A DNA stretch of 16,074 nt from Anaerolineaceae bacterium. Lineage in GTDB: Bacteria; Chloroflexota; Anaerolineae; JAAYZQ01. A model generated the notes under the pieces. That model was given only the letters and a program-made list of their open reading frames with translations. It did not search any database and had not been told where the DNA came from. The stretch covers positions 1 to 16,074 of the forward strand of contig JAAYZQ010000335.1 of assembly GCA_012514775.1 (NCBI GenBank), read 5' to 3'. The position numbers and the translations under genes are program-made. Of the stretch, positions 1 to 7,422 are shown one piece after another; position 1 is the stretch's first letter, and each line of letters opens with the position of its first letter.

Positions 1-827
1 CCCACGGCCCACGCCGATTGGACGGCCCCCAGGGAGGTGCTGCTGTTGCCCGTCCGGGCGAGGACAAAGGGGGCGATGACCTGGTAGGCCATGCCGATGA
101 CAAAGTTCAGGACCAGGAAAAAGAGCAACAGGCCCAGGAGGTTGCGGCGGGCCAGGATGTAGCGGAAGCCAAAGATCGACTCGCGCCAGAGGTTGCCCTG
201 GGCCGCCTGGCCTTCGGCGCTGCGTTTGGGCTGGGGCACGCGCACGACCAGGAGGGCGCCGATGGCCAGGAAAAAGGTGGTAATGTCCAGGCCGAGGATG
301 CCCTTGAGGCCGGCAATGGGCAGCAGGGCGCCGGCCAGCATGGGCGCCAGGACCGAGGGGCCGGTCTCGACGAGGGACATCATGCCGTTGGCCCGGCTAT
401 ACTGCTCCTTGGGCAGCATGGTGCTGATGGCCGCCGAGTAGGCCGGCCACTGGAAGGTGTTCCCCAGGCCCATGAGGGCCGACGCGCCAAAGAGATGCCA
501 GATCTGCAGGGAGCCGGAGGCGTGCAGGACGAGGATGCCGACCGTGGCGAGGACGGCCGACAGGTCGCTGACCATCATCATCAGCTTGCGGTTGTAGCGG
601 TCGACCATGGCCCCGGCGATGGGCGACAGCAACAAGAAAGGGAGGATAAAAGCCGTGCTCACGGCGCCCAGGGCCGTGGCGCTGCCCGTCTCCTGGTAAG
701 CCCAGATGGTCAGGGCAAAGCTGGTCATGCTCGAGGCCAGGACCGAGACGAGCTGGCCGGCCCACACCACGACAAAGCCGGGCATGCCCTCGAGGCGAGC
801 CCGGCGACCGGCCAGAGGTCGGGTCAT
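1..827 (-). CDS. MFS transporter, drug-exporter type (partial, C-terminus beyond window)
   Basis: Integral membrane transporter of the major facilitator superfamily, resembling the EntS/macrolide-efflux-like MFS_3 group. Its substrate cannot be told from sequence. About 275 residues are visible and the reading frame is still open at the left edge, so roughly the last third of a usual 400-450 residue protein is missing. After a short basic N-terminus, hydrophobic helices begin near residue 17. The loop between helices 2 and 3 carries MFS motif A, GAMVDRYNRK, at residues 72-81. Further hydrophobic segments follow at about 86-104, 110-125, 155-190 and 225-250. The ATG at 827 is preceded by AAGGAG with a 9-nt spacer. 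It lies 69 bp downstream of the other MFS gene, on the same strand, and is probably cotranscribed with it. The ORF track misses this frame because no stop codon lies inside the window. Confidence 0.88.
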   Translation of the reverse strand, partial: MTRPLAGRRARLEGMPGFVVVWAGQLVSVLASSMTSFALTIWAYQETGSATALGAVSTAFILPFLLLSPIAGAMVDRYNRKLMMMVSDLSAVLATVGILVLHASGSLQIWHLFGASALMGLGNTFQWPAYSAAISTMLPKEQYSRANGMMSLVETGPSVLAPMLAGALLPIAGLKGILGLDITTFFLAIGALLVVRVPQPKRSAEGQAAQGNLWRESIFGFRYILARRNLLGLLLFFLVLNFVIGMAYQVIAPFVLARTGNSSTSLGAVQSAWAV

Positions 828-896
828 GATGTCACACTCCTTGCCGCCCCCATCGCCGGGCGGCACCGGAATTGTGGAAGCACGTTCCCTCCAGCG

Positions 897-2078
897 CTAC
901 GCGCCGTCCCGGACCGTCCCGGGCCGGCGACCCCAGGCAAGGTAACCGGCCAGGGCTACGGCGGCCCAGGCCCCGGCCGCGTAAAAGGCAGCGGCATAGC
1001 CCTCGGCCTCGGCCAGGAGCCCCAGGCCGTAGGAACCGGCGCCGATGCCGGCGTCAAAGCAGGTATAGAGAAAGGCAAAGGCGGCCCCGCGTGACGCGCC
1101 GGGCACGCTGTCCACCAGGCTCGCGTCCAGGCCGGCGCGCACCAGCCCCCAACTCAGGCCCAGGCCCGCGCCGGCAGCCAGGAGCGCCAGGTCAGTCCAG
1201 GCCATGGCCAGGCCGGCGCTGGCCAGCCCGGCGACGACCATGCCCGGCAAGACCACCGCCCGGCGCCCCAACCGGTCGGAAAGCCAGCCGGCGGTGGCCT
1301 GGCTGGCCATCACCGCCAGGGCAAAGGCCGTGAAATAGCCGCCCGCGGCACCCAGGCCGCGCTCGGCGGCAAAGGGCGGCATGAAGCTCAACGCTGCCCC
1401 ATAGCCCACCGCCAGGCCGGTGCCCGCGAACGAGGCGAGCCACACGGGGCGCAGGCGCCCCACCGACCAGAAGCCGGGCCCGGCGGGCACCGCCTGCGAG
1501 AAGCCCCGGGCCTCCTTCAGGGGCAGCACGAGGGCAAAGCTGACCAGGGCGAGGGCCGCCGCGCCCCAGAAGTGGGGCGTGTAGCCCCAGCGCACCTGCA
1601 TGGCGGCCCCCAGGGCAGGGGCGAACAACATGCCCACGTTGTTGGTCACGCCCGCCAGGCCCACGGCCTCGCCCCGTCGCTCGGCCGGAGCCAGGTCGGC
1701 CACGAGGGTCGTGTAGGCCGTGGTAAAGGCGGCGATGGCCAGGCCGCGGATCAGGCGCACGGCCAGGAAGAGACCGATGGAGCCCACCAGGGTATAGAGC
1801 ACCGGCTCCAGGGCAAAGAGAAAGCTGCCTACCAGGAGGGCCTGCTTGCGCCCCCAGCGGTCGATGAGAGGCCCGATAAAGGGCCGCAGGACGACGGCGC
1901 TGAGGGTGGAGAGCCCGAAGGCGAGGCCGATCTCGGCCGCACCGCCGCCCAGCTCCTGGATAAAGCCCGGGAGCGTCACGTAGCTCCACTGAAAGCTGGC
2001 GAAAAAGAACAGGTTGGCCGCCAGGGCCAGGTAAAAGGCGAGGGGCCAGCGACTGCCAGGGGCGGCCTTGCGGGCCAC
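897..2078 (-). CDS. MFS transporter (MFS_1 type)
   Basis: A 393-residue, 12-helix major facilitator superfamily protein of normal family length, predicted in the cytoplasmic membrane. Motif A is seen twice, as expected for the duplicated 6+6 helix fold: GPLIDRWGRK at residues 69-78 in the N-half and GWLSDRLGRR in the C-half. RLIRGLAIAAFTTAYTTLV, in the fourth-to-fifth helix region, resembles the MFS Arg-Gly signature. The substrate is unknown; sugar, drug or organic-acid export are all possible. The start is a GTG at 2078, three nt after the lepA stop, with a GAGG inside the last lepA codons serving as ribosome site. This implies translational coupling to lepA. A second, unrelated-looking MFS gene follows on the same strand. 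Confidence 0.9.
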   Translation of the reverse strand: MARKAAPGSRWPLAFYLALAANLFFFASFQWSYVTLPGFIQELGGGAAEIGLAFGLSTLSAVVLRPFIGPLIDRWGRKQALLVGSFLFALEPVLYTLVGSIGLFLAVRLIRGLAIAAFTTAYTTLVADLAPAERRGEAVGLAGVTNNVGMLFAPALGAAMQVRWGYTPHFWGAAALALVSFALVLPLKEARGFSQAVPAGPGFWSVGRLRPVWLASFAGTGLAVGYGAALSFMPPFAAERGLGAAGGYFTAFALAVMASQATAGWLSDRLGRRAVVLPGMVVAGLASAGLAMAWTDLALLAAGAGLGLSWGLVRAGLDASLVDSVPGASRGAAFAFLYTCFDAGIGAGSYGLGLLAEAEGYAAAFYAAGAWAAVALAGYLAWGRRPGTVRDGA

Positions 2079-2081
2079 GGC

Positions 2082-3884
2082 CTAATCCTCGTCGAGGCGC
2101 AAGACGGTCATAAAGGCTTCCTGCGGGATCTCGACCTGGCCGACCATCTTCATCCTTTTCTTGCCCTTTTTCTGTTTCTCCAGCAACTTTCGCTTTCTCG
2201 TTATGTCACCTCCGTAGCACTTGGCAAGCACATCTTTCCTCAAAGCTTTCACATTCGCGCGGCTGATGACGCGCTTGCCGACGGCCGCCTGGATGGCGAC
2301 GTCGAACAACTGGCGGGGGATGGCCTCTTTCATCTTGGTCACCAGGCGCTGGCCCTTGTAAAAGGACTGGTCGCGGTGGACGATGATGGACAGGGCGTCC
2401 ACGGGCTGGCCGCCGACGAGGACGTCCAGCTTGACCATGTCGCCGGGGCGATAGCCTGCCAGGCTATAGTCCAGCGAAGCGTACCCCTTGGTGCGGCTCT
2501 TGAGCTGGTCGTAAAAGTCCACCAGGATCTCGGCCAGGGGCACCTCGTACGTCAGGAGCACGCGGCTGCTGTCCAGGTACTCCATCTTTATCATCTCGCC
2601 CCGGCGCTTGACCACCAGGTCCATGACGGGGCCGATGTACTCGGCCGGGGTATAGATCTGGATCTGCATCCACGGCTCTTCGACCTGGGCGATCTCGGTC
2701 TCTTGCGGCAGGTCGGCGGGGTTGTCGATGGCCAGGACCTGCCCGTCGGTCTTGAGCACCTGGTATTCGACGCTGGGAGAGGTAAAGACGATGTCCAGAT
2801 CGTACTCGCGCTCCAGCCGCTCCTGGACAATATCCATGTGGAACAGCCCCAGGAAGCCGCACCGAAAGCCAAAGCCCAGGGCGTGGGAGGTCTCGGGCTC
2901 GTAGACAATGGAGGCGTCGTTCAACTGCAGCTTGGCCAGAGCGTCGCGCAGCAGGGTATAATCCTCGCCCTCGGCGGGATAGAGCCCGGCAAAGACCATG
3001 GGCTTGGCCGGGCGGTAGCCCGGGAGCGCCTTGCCGGCCGGGTTTTCCTTGAGCGTAATCGTGTCGCCCACGCGGCATTCCTGGAGGGTCTTGAGCCCGG
3101 TGGCGACGTAGCCGACCTCCCCCGCCTCCAGGCGCTGGGTGGGCTGCATACCGGGTCGGAAGACGCCGATCTCGATGGGGTCGACCTCCAGCCCGTTGGA
3201 CATGAGCAGCAGGAGGTCGCCCGAGCCCAGGGTGCCGTCGACGACGCGGATATAGGCCACGACACCCTTGTAGGAATCATAGTGCGAGTCAAAGATGAGG
3301 GCCCGCGGCGGCGCGTCGGGCCGGCCTTGCGGCGGCGGGATGCGCTGCACCACGGCCTGGAGCACCTCTTCGGCCCCTGTGCCCTCCTTGGCCGAGGCAT
3401 AGATGGCCTCGCTGGCGGGAATGCCCAGCAGGTCCTCCACCTCCTGGGCCACCTCCTCCGGCCGGGCCGAGACCAGGTCGATCTTGTTAATGACCGGGAC
3501 GATGGTCAGGTTGGCGTCCAGGGCCAGGTAGAGGTTGGCCAGGGTCTGGGCCTGCACCCCCTGGGTGGCGTCCACGACGAGGACCGCCCCCTCGCAGGCA
3601 GCCAGGGCGCGGCTCACCTCGTAGGTAAAGTCGACGTGGCCCGGTGTGTCGATGAGGTTCAGCTCGTAGACCTCCCCATCGGGCGCGGTATACTCCATGC
3701 GCACCGCCGAGGCCTTGATGGTGACGCCCTTCTCGCGCTCCAGGTCCATGGCGTCGAGGACCTGGTCCATCATCTCGCGCTGGGTGATGGTGCCGGTGCG
3801 CTCCAGCAGCCGGTCGGCCAGGGTGCTCTTGCCGTGGTCGATGTGGGCAATGATGCAGAAATTGCGAATGTGCGCTTGCTGCAT
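2082..3884 (-). CDS. lepA: Elongation factor 4 (LepA), ribosomal translocation GTPase
   Basis: A 600-residue GTPase, matching the usual LepA length of about 600. LepA/EF4 binds the ribosome and influences elongation and initiation fidelity, especially under ionic stress. Nucleotide-binding motifs are complete: P-loop AHIDHGKS at residues 13-20, DTPGH at 79-83, NKID at 133-136 and SAK near 164. The EF-G-like domains II, III and V follow, with the LepA-specific C-terminal domain, whose end is very basic ([20 protein letters not shown]) as is typical of the family. The reading frame is open further upstream to 4913, but that part is a shadow of trpS. The ATG at 3884 starts MQQAHIRNF, exactly where homologues begin. 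It lies 2 nt after the trpS stop and no strong Shine-Dalgarno sequence is visible, so coupling to trpS translation is likely. Confidence 0.97.
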   Translation of the reverse strand: MQQAHIRNFCIIAHIDHGKSTLADRLLERTGTITQREMMDQVLDAMDLEREKGVTIKASAVRMEYTAPDGEVYELNLIDTPGHVDFTYEVSRALAACEGAVLVVDATQGVQAQTLANLYLALDANLTIVPVINKIDLVSARPEEVAQEVEDLLGIPASEAIYASAKEGTGAEEVLQAVVQRIPPPQGRPDAPPRALIFDSHYDSYKGVVAYIRVVDGTLGSGDLLLLMSNGLEVDPIEIGVFRPGMQPTQRLEAGEVGYVATGLKTLQECRVGDTITLKENPAGKALPGYRPAKPMVFAGLYPAEGEDYTLLRDALAKLQLNDASIVYEPETSHALGFGFRCGFLGLFHMDIVQERLEREYDLDIVFTSPSVEYQVLKTDGQVLAIDNPADLPQETEIAQVEEPWMQIQIYTPAEYIGPVMDLVVKRRGEMIKMEYLDSSRVLLTYEVPLAEILVDFYDQLKSRTKGYASLDYSLAGYRPGDMVKLDVLVGGQPVDALSIIVHRDQSFYKGQRLVTKMKEAIPRQLFDVAIQAAVGKRVISRANVKALRKDVLAKCYGGDITRKRKLLEKQKKGKKRMKMVGQVEIPQEAFMTVLRLDED

Positions 3885-3886
3885 CG

Positions 3887-4867
3887 TCAGGGCAGGCCGA
3901 CGGCGGCCTTGACTTCGCCCAGCACCTGGTCGGCGATGGCCCCGGCCCGGCGGGCGCCGTCGGCCAGCACGTCGCGGATATAGTCGGGATCGGCGGCGTA
4001 GCGGGCGCGCCGCTCGCGAAAGGGGGCAAAGTGCTCGCTCAGGTTGCGGGCAAACTTTTTCTTGCAGTCGACGCAGCCGATGGCCGCCGAGCGGCAGTCG
4101 GCCTCGATCTGGGCCACCTCGCCGGCCGAGAAAAAGCCGTGCAGGGCAAAGACGTTGCACACCTCCGGGTGGCCCGGGTCGGTGCGGTACTGGCGGGCGG
4201 GATCGGTGACCATCATGCGCACCCGCTGCCAGATCTCGTCGGGCGTGGCGGCGATCTCGATGTGGTTGTCCAGCGACTTGCTCATCTTGGCCGCGCCGTC
4301 GATGCCCAACACCTTGGTGAACTCGGTATGCTTGGCCTGGGGCTCGACGAGGACCTCGCCGAACTGGAAGTTGAAGCGGCGCACGATCTCGCGGGTGAAC
4401 TCCAGGTGCGGCGCCTGGTCGACGCCCACCGGCACCGTGTCGGCCTTGTAGAGGGCAATGTCGGCAGCCATGAGGACGGGGTAGCCCACCAGCCCGTAGT
4501 TCACGTTCTCCGGGCTCTGGCGCACCTTTTCCTTGAAGGTGGGCAGGCGGGTCAGCCAGCCAAGGGGCGTGACCATGGAAAAGATGGTGTGCAGCTCGGT
4601 GACCTGGGGCACGTGGGACTGGATAAAGAGGATGGTCTCCTCGGGCCGGATGCCGGCCGCCAGCCAATCCAGCGTCATCTCCCGGGTCCAATCCCGGAGC
4701 TTGTCCGTGTGTTCCAGGGTCGTGAGGGCGTGCAGATCGACCACGCAGTAGATGCACTCGTAGTCGTCCTGCAGGGCCACGTAATTGCGGACCGCACCCA
4801 GGTAGTTGCCCAGGTGCTGCCTGCCCGTCGGCCTCGCCCCACTGAAAACCCGTCCCTTCTTTCCCAT
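3887..4867 (-). CDS. trpS: Tryptophanyl-tRNA synthetase
   Basis: Class I aminoacyl-tRNA synthetase charging tRNA-Trp in the cytoplasm; 326 residues, the normal bacterial TrpS size. The HIGH-type signature appears as [10 protein letters not shown] near residues 13-22, and the KMSKS loop as [10 protein letters not shown] near residue 200. [15 protein letters not shown], and [17 protein letters not shown] just after it, are characteristic of the tryptophan/ATP pocket. The C-terminal [13 protein letters not shown] segment is typical of the bacterial enzyme. The true start is the ATG at 4867 ([10 protein letters not shown]). An in-frame extension to 5362 is a shadow of the SDR gene. AAAGGAG lies about 10 nt upstream of the ATG, and a good sigma70 promoter sits about 60 bp upstream. 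lepA follows 2 nt after the stop, so the two translation genes share a transcript. Confidence 0.97.
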   Translation of the reverse strand: MGKKGRVFSGARPTGRQHLGNYLGAVRNYVALQDDYECIYCVVDLHALTTLEHTDKLRDWTREMTLDWLAAGIRPEETILFIQSHVPQVTELHTIFSMVTPLGWLTRLPTFKEKVRQSPENVNYGLVGYPVLMAADIALYKADTVPVGVDQAPHLEFTREIVRRFNFQFGEVLVEPQAKHTEFTKVLGIDGAAKMSKSLDNHIEIAATPDEIWQRVRMMVTDPARQYRTDPGHPEVCNVFALHGFFSAGEVAQIEADCRSAAIGCVDCKKKFARNLSEHFAPFRERRARYAADPDYIRDVLADGARRAGAIADQVLGEVKAAVGLP

Positions 4868-4927
4868 CTCGACTCGGCTCCTTTGCGTTTTGCTGCGTGG
4901 AAACCCTTGGCATGGTTCCAGCCCGGC

Positions 4928-4956
4928 ATTATACTCGAAAAGGCAGCGGGCGGCAA
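4928..4956 (-). promoter_or_regulatory. Sigma70-type promoter for trpS-lepA
   Basis: On the minus strand, TTGCCG (4951-4956) is followed by a 17-bp spacer and a perfect TATAAT (4928-4933). This would place transcription start near 4921 and give trpS a leader of about 50 nt. It lies in the 157-bp gap after the SDR gene, which holds no other gene. Confidence 0.75.
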
Positions 4957-5024
4957 AAGTGGGGGCGGCTTTGCCTCCCGCCTGTTGCCAGGCCGTCCGA
5001 GCCTGCATTGCCAGGACGTAACGG

Positions 5025-5816
5025 CTACAACACGCCCCGGTAATACCCCCCATCCACCTGGATCGTCGTCCCGTTGATATAGCTCGCCCGCTCCGACGCC
5101 AGGAAGGCGACCAGCGCGGCCAGCTCGTCGGGCTCGGCCATGCGCCCCATGGGATAGCCGGCGGCGGCCTCGGCCACCAGTTCCTCGACCGTCTTACCCT
5201 GCTGCGCCGCCCGTGCCTGGTAGATCTCCTCGATGCGCTCGGTGCGGGTGTAGCTGGGCGCCACGTTGTTGACCGTGATGCCGTCGTCCGCCACCTGCCG
5301 CGAGAGGGTCTTGGCCAGGCCCACGACCCCAGCGCGGTAGACGTTGGACAGCAGCAGGTCATCGATGGGCTGCTTGACCGAGATGGAGGTGATGTTGACG
5401 ATGCGCCCCCACTTTTGCAGGCGCATGGCCGGCAGCACGGAGCGGATGAGGCGCACGGCGCTCAACAACGTGCGCTCGTGCCCCGTCTGAAAGGCGGCGT
5501 CGTCCAGGTCCTCGAAATAGCCGGGCGGCGGCCCGCCGTTGTTGGTCACCAGGACGTCGATGCGGCCGTAGCGGCGCAGTGTCTCGTCCGCCAGGTGCCG
5601 GATCTGGGCGTCGTCGGTGAGGTCCACCACCAGGTAGCGCACGTCGGCGCCCGTCGCGCCGCGGATCTCTTCCACGGTCGCCATCAGCTCGTCCTCGTTT
5701 CGGGCGCAGATGACTACCCGGGCCCCTTCTCGGGCCAGCTCCATGGCACACGCTTTGCCCAGGCCGCGGCTGGCAGCCGCGACGATGGCCACGCGGTCTC
5801 CTAATCCCAGGTCCAT
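5025..5816 (-). CDS. Short-chain dehydrogenase/reductase with altered catalytic tetrad
   Basis: A 263-residue classical-length SDR, soluble, with a Rossmann fold that should bind NAD(P)H; likely substrate class unknown. The nucleotide loop reads AAASRGLG (13-20) in place of the usual TGxxxGxG. CAR at 37-39 after the second strand suggests NADP preference. The NNAG motif appears as NNGG (92-95). The active-site Ser is present in NITSIS (141-146). The expected YxxxK is absent: alignment around LLLSNVYRAGVVGLAK puts Ser157 at the Tyr position and Arg161 at the Lys position. The C-terminal dimer strand INGTTIQVDGGYYRG is normal. A strong ribosome site (GGGAGGAGG) precedes the ATG at 5816. The gene is divergent from the PLP/yge cluster. 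It is often annotated as 3-oxoacyl-ACP reductase, which the missing residues make doubtful. Confidence 0.92.
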   Translation of the reverse strand: MDLGLGDRVAIVAAASRGLGKACAMELAREGARVVICARNEDELMATVEEIRGATGADVRYLVVDLTDDAQIRHLADETLRRYGRIDVLVTNNGGPPPGYFEDLDDAAFQTGHERTLLSAVRLIRSVLPAMRLQKWGRIVNITSISVKQPIDDLLLSNVYRAGVVGLAKTLSRQVADDGITVNNVAPSYTRTERIEEIYQARAAQQGKTVEELVAEAAAGYPMGRMAEPDELAALVAFLASERASYINGTTIQVDGGYYRGVL

Positions 5817-5871
5817 GTTCGCCTCCTCCCTTCAGTTCGATGGAATGCCGGATCGCCCCGATCTTGGCACA

Positions 5872-5899
5872 AGTATAGCACAAGCGGTCGATTTGGCAA
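5872..5899 (-). promoter_or_regulatory. Sigma70-type promoter for the SDR gene
   Basis: On the minus strand, TTGCCA (5894-5899), a 16-bp spacer and TATACT (5872-5877) form a good sigma70-like promoter pointing left. The leader to the SDR ATG would be about 50 nt. Confidence 0.65.
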
Positions 5900-5918
5900 T
5901 CCATGCACCCTCCCTCTC

Positions 5919-5947
5919 TTGACGGAAAGAGTTTGTCCAAGTAGAAT
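5919..5947 (+). promoter_or_regulatory. Sigma70-type promoter for the PLP/yge cluster
   Basis: TTGACG (5919-5924), a 17-bp spacer and TAGAAT (5942-5947), each box five of six to consensus, point right. Expected start of transcription is near 5954, giving a leader of about 150 nt before the threonine-synthase-like gene. Its -35 box lies only about 20 bp from that of the divergent SDR promoter, so one regulator bound between them could act on both. Confidence 0.65.
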
Positions 5948-5962
5948 ACGGCCAGGGGTCAG

Positions 5963-6100
5963 ATGCCTAACGAGAGCGTGCAGCGCTATTTCGTCCCCGA
6001 TTTCTTCCAGTTCCGGTTGGTGCCCCGCCAGGCCCTGCGCGCCAGCGCCAGGCACAGTCGAGAAATCAGGCGACGGAGCACGAGAGGGAGCACGGGGTGA
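5963..6100 (+). CDS. Possible 45-codon upstream ORF in the cluster leader
   Basis: A short ORF beginning MPNESVQRYF and ending TRGSTG, stopping 7 nt before the ATG of the next gene. AGGGG lies 4 nt upstream of its ATG, and the predicted transcript starts only about 9 nt before it. Codons 2-31 end in G or C in 27 of 30 cases, a coding-like bias. The last third loses this bias and becomes Arg/Ser/Thr rich. It has no run of regulatory codons as in a classic attenuator leader. It could be a real leader peptide, a decayed gene remnant or chance. I do not recognise the product. Confidence 0.25.
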   Translation: MPNESVQRYFVPDFFQFRLVPRQALRASARHSREIRRRSTRGSTG

Positions 6101-6107
6101 GAGTTCC

Positions 6108-7421
6108 ATGGAACAGGTTCTAGGACTGCGGTGCACCATCTGCGGCGCCGAGTACGCGCCGGATGAGGTCGAATACGTCTGCCCCAGGCACGGCGACGAC
6201 GGCACCCTCGACGTCGTGTACGATTACGAGCAGATCCGGCAGCGTTTTCTGCCCGAGAAGCTGGCCGGCCATCCCGCCCGCTCGATCTGGCGCTACCTGC
6301 CCCTGCTACCGGTGGACGCGGGCACGGCCGCCCGGCTGACGGCTGGCACGGTTCTGGGCAGCGTCGGCTGGACGCCCCTCTACCCCGCGCCCCGCCTGGC
6401 CGGCGGCCTGGGCCTGGGGCGGCTGTGGGTCAAGGACGACGGGCGGCAGCCCACGGCATCGTTCAAAGACCGTGCCTCGGCCATCGCCGTGTGCAAGGCC
6501 CAGGAGCTGGGCTATGGCGTGGTGACCACGGCCAGCACCGGCAACGCCGCCGCCGCCCTGGCGGGCATGTGCGCCGGCGTGGGCCAGGCCAACGTCATCT
6601 TCCTGCCGCGCACGGCGCCCCAGGCCAAGATCGCCCAACTGCTGGTCTATGGCTCGCAGGTCCTCCTCGTGGACGGCACCTACGACGACGCCTTTGAGCT
6701 GTGCCTGCGGGCGGCCCCCGAGTTCGGCTGGTACAGCCGCAACACCGGTTACAACCCCTACATGAGCGAGGGAAAAAAGACCGCCAGCTACGAGATCTGC
6801 GAGCAGTTGACCGCCGCCGCATCGAGCCGCGGGGAGCCGGAGAGCCAGGCGCCCTGGACCGCGCCCGACGTGGTGGTTGTGCCCGTTGGCGACGGCTGCA
6901 TCATCGGCGGGGTGCACAAGGGCTTTCAGGACCTGCTGGCCCTGGGCTGGATCGAGCGTATGCCGCGCCTCGTGGGGGTGCAGGCGGCCGGCTCGTCGCC
7001 CCTGGTGGATGCCTGGGAGCGGGGGCTGGAGGGCTGGGAGATGCAGCCCGTCGAGGCCCACTCCCTGGCCGACAGCATCGTCGCCGGCCTGCCCCGCGAC
7101 CGCATCAAGGCCCTGCGCGCCGTCCGCCACAGCGGCGGCGCCTTCTTACGGGTGACCGACGACCAGATCGTGGCCGCCATCCCCGCCCTCGCCCGGGGCT
7201 GCGGGGTCTTTGCCGAGCCCGCCGCCGCGGCATCCTACGCCGGCCTGCATGAGGCCGTGAAGTTGGGCCTGATCCACGCCGGCGAGGAGGTGGTCATCCT
7301 GGCCACCGGCTCGGGCCTCAAGGACGTGGCGACGGCCATCAAATCGATAGGCCAACCCGCCGTCGTGGCGCCGGATCTGGACGCCGTGCGGCGGGCGCTA
7401 AACCTGCAATCAGGAGAGTAA
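6108..7421 (+). CDS. Threonine synthase-like PLP-dependent enzyme
   Basis: A 437-residue fold-type II PLP enzyme of the threonine synthase family. The family enzyme converts O-phosphohomoserine to threonine, but here the setting suggests an amino-acid catabolic role. The N-terminus carries a cysteine cluster, C9-x2-C12 with C25 and H28, as in several archaeal-type threonine synthases. The PLP lysine is K120 in ASFKDR (117-122). The cofactor-holding loop STGNAAAA starts at 143, and VPVGDGCIIGGVHKG supplies the phosphate-binding loop. ILATGSGLKD lies near the C-terminus. The ATG at 6108 is preferred, with GGTGAG about 8 nt upstream. The open frame back to 5919 begins inside the promoter, so a longer protein is unlikely. 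The next gene begins one nt after the stop, indicating coupling. No thrA or thrB is nearby. Confidence 0.88.
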   Translation: MEQVLGLRCTICGAEYAPDEVEYVCPRHGDDGTLDVVYDYEQIRQRFLPEKLAGHPARSIWRYLPLLPVDAGTAARLTAGTVLGSVGWTPLYPAPRLAGGLGLGRLWVKDDGRQPTASFKDRASAIAVCKAQELGYGVVTTASTGNAAAALAGMCAGVGQANVIFLPRTAPQAKIAQLLVYGSQVLLVDGTYDDAFELCLRAAPEFGWYSRNTGYNPYMSEGKKTASYEICEQLTAAASSRGEPESQAPWTAPDVVVVPVGDGCIIGGVHKGFQDLLALGWIERMPRLVGVQAAGSSPLVDAWERGLEGWEMQPVEAHSLADSIVAGLPRDRIKALRAVRHSGGAFLRVTDDQIVAAIPALARGCGVFAEPAAAASYAGLHEAVKLGLIHAGEEVVILATGSGLKDVATAIKSIGQPAVVAPDLDAVRRALNLQSGE

Positions 7422-7422
7422 G

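Noticed and set aside
1572..3983. 803-codon open frame on the plus strand opposite lepA and the MFS gene
   Set aside because: Antisense to unmistakable lepA; no recognisable protein and no ribosome site.
3885..4913. N-terminal extension of the lepA frame, which could suggest a fusion protein
   Set aside because: The extension is trpS in another frame and is Arg/Pro/Gly-rich; LepA homologues start at the ATG at 3884.
4950..5024. Possible terminator after the SDR gene (GGCGG...CCGCC then CACTTTTG on the minus strand)
   Set aside because: The stem is only 5 bp with a 9-nt loop and the T-run is short and displaced; not convincing.
4868..5362. N-terminal extension of trpS into the SDR gene
   Set aside because: Overlaps the SDR reading frame and the trpS promoter; the ATG at 4867 has a good ribosome site and the expected N-terminus.
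5919..6107. 63-residue N-terminal extension of the threonine-synthase-like protein
   Set aside because: It would begin in the -35 box of the promoter and its residues do not resemble the family; the ATG at 6108 precedes the cysteine cluster directly.
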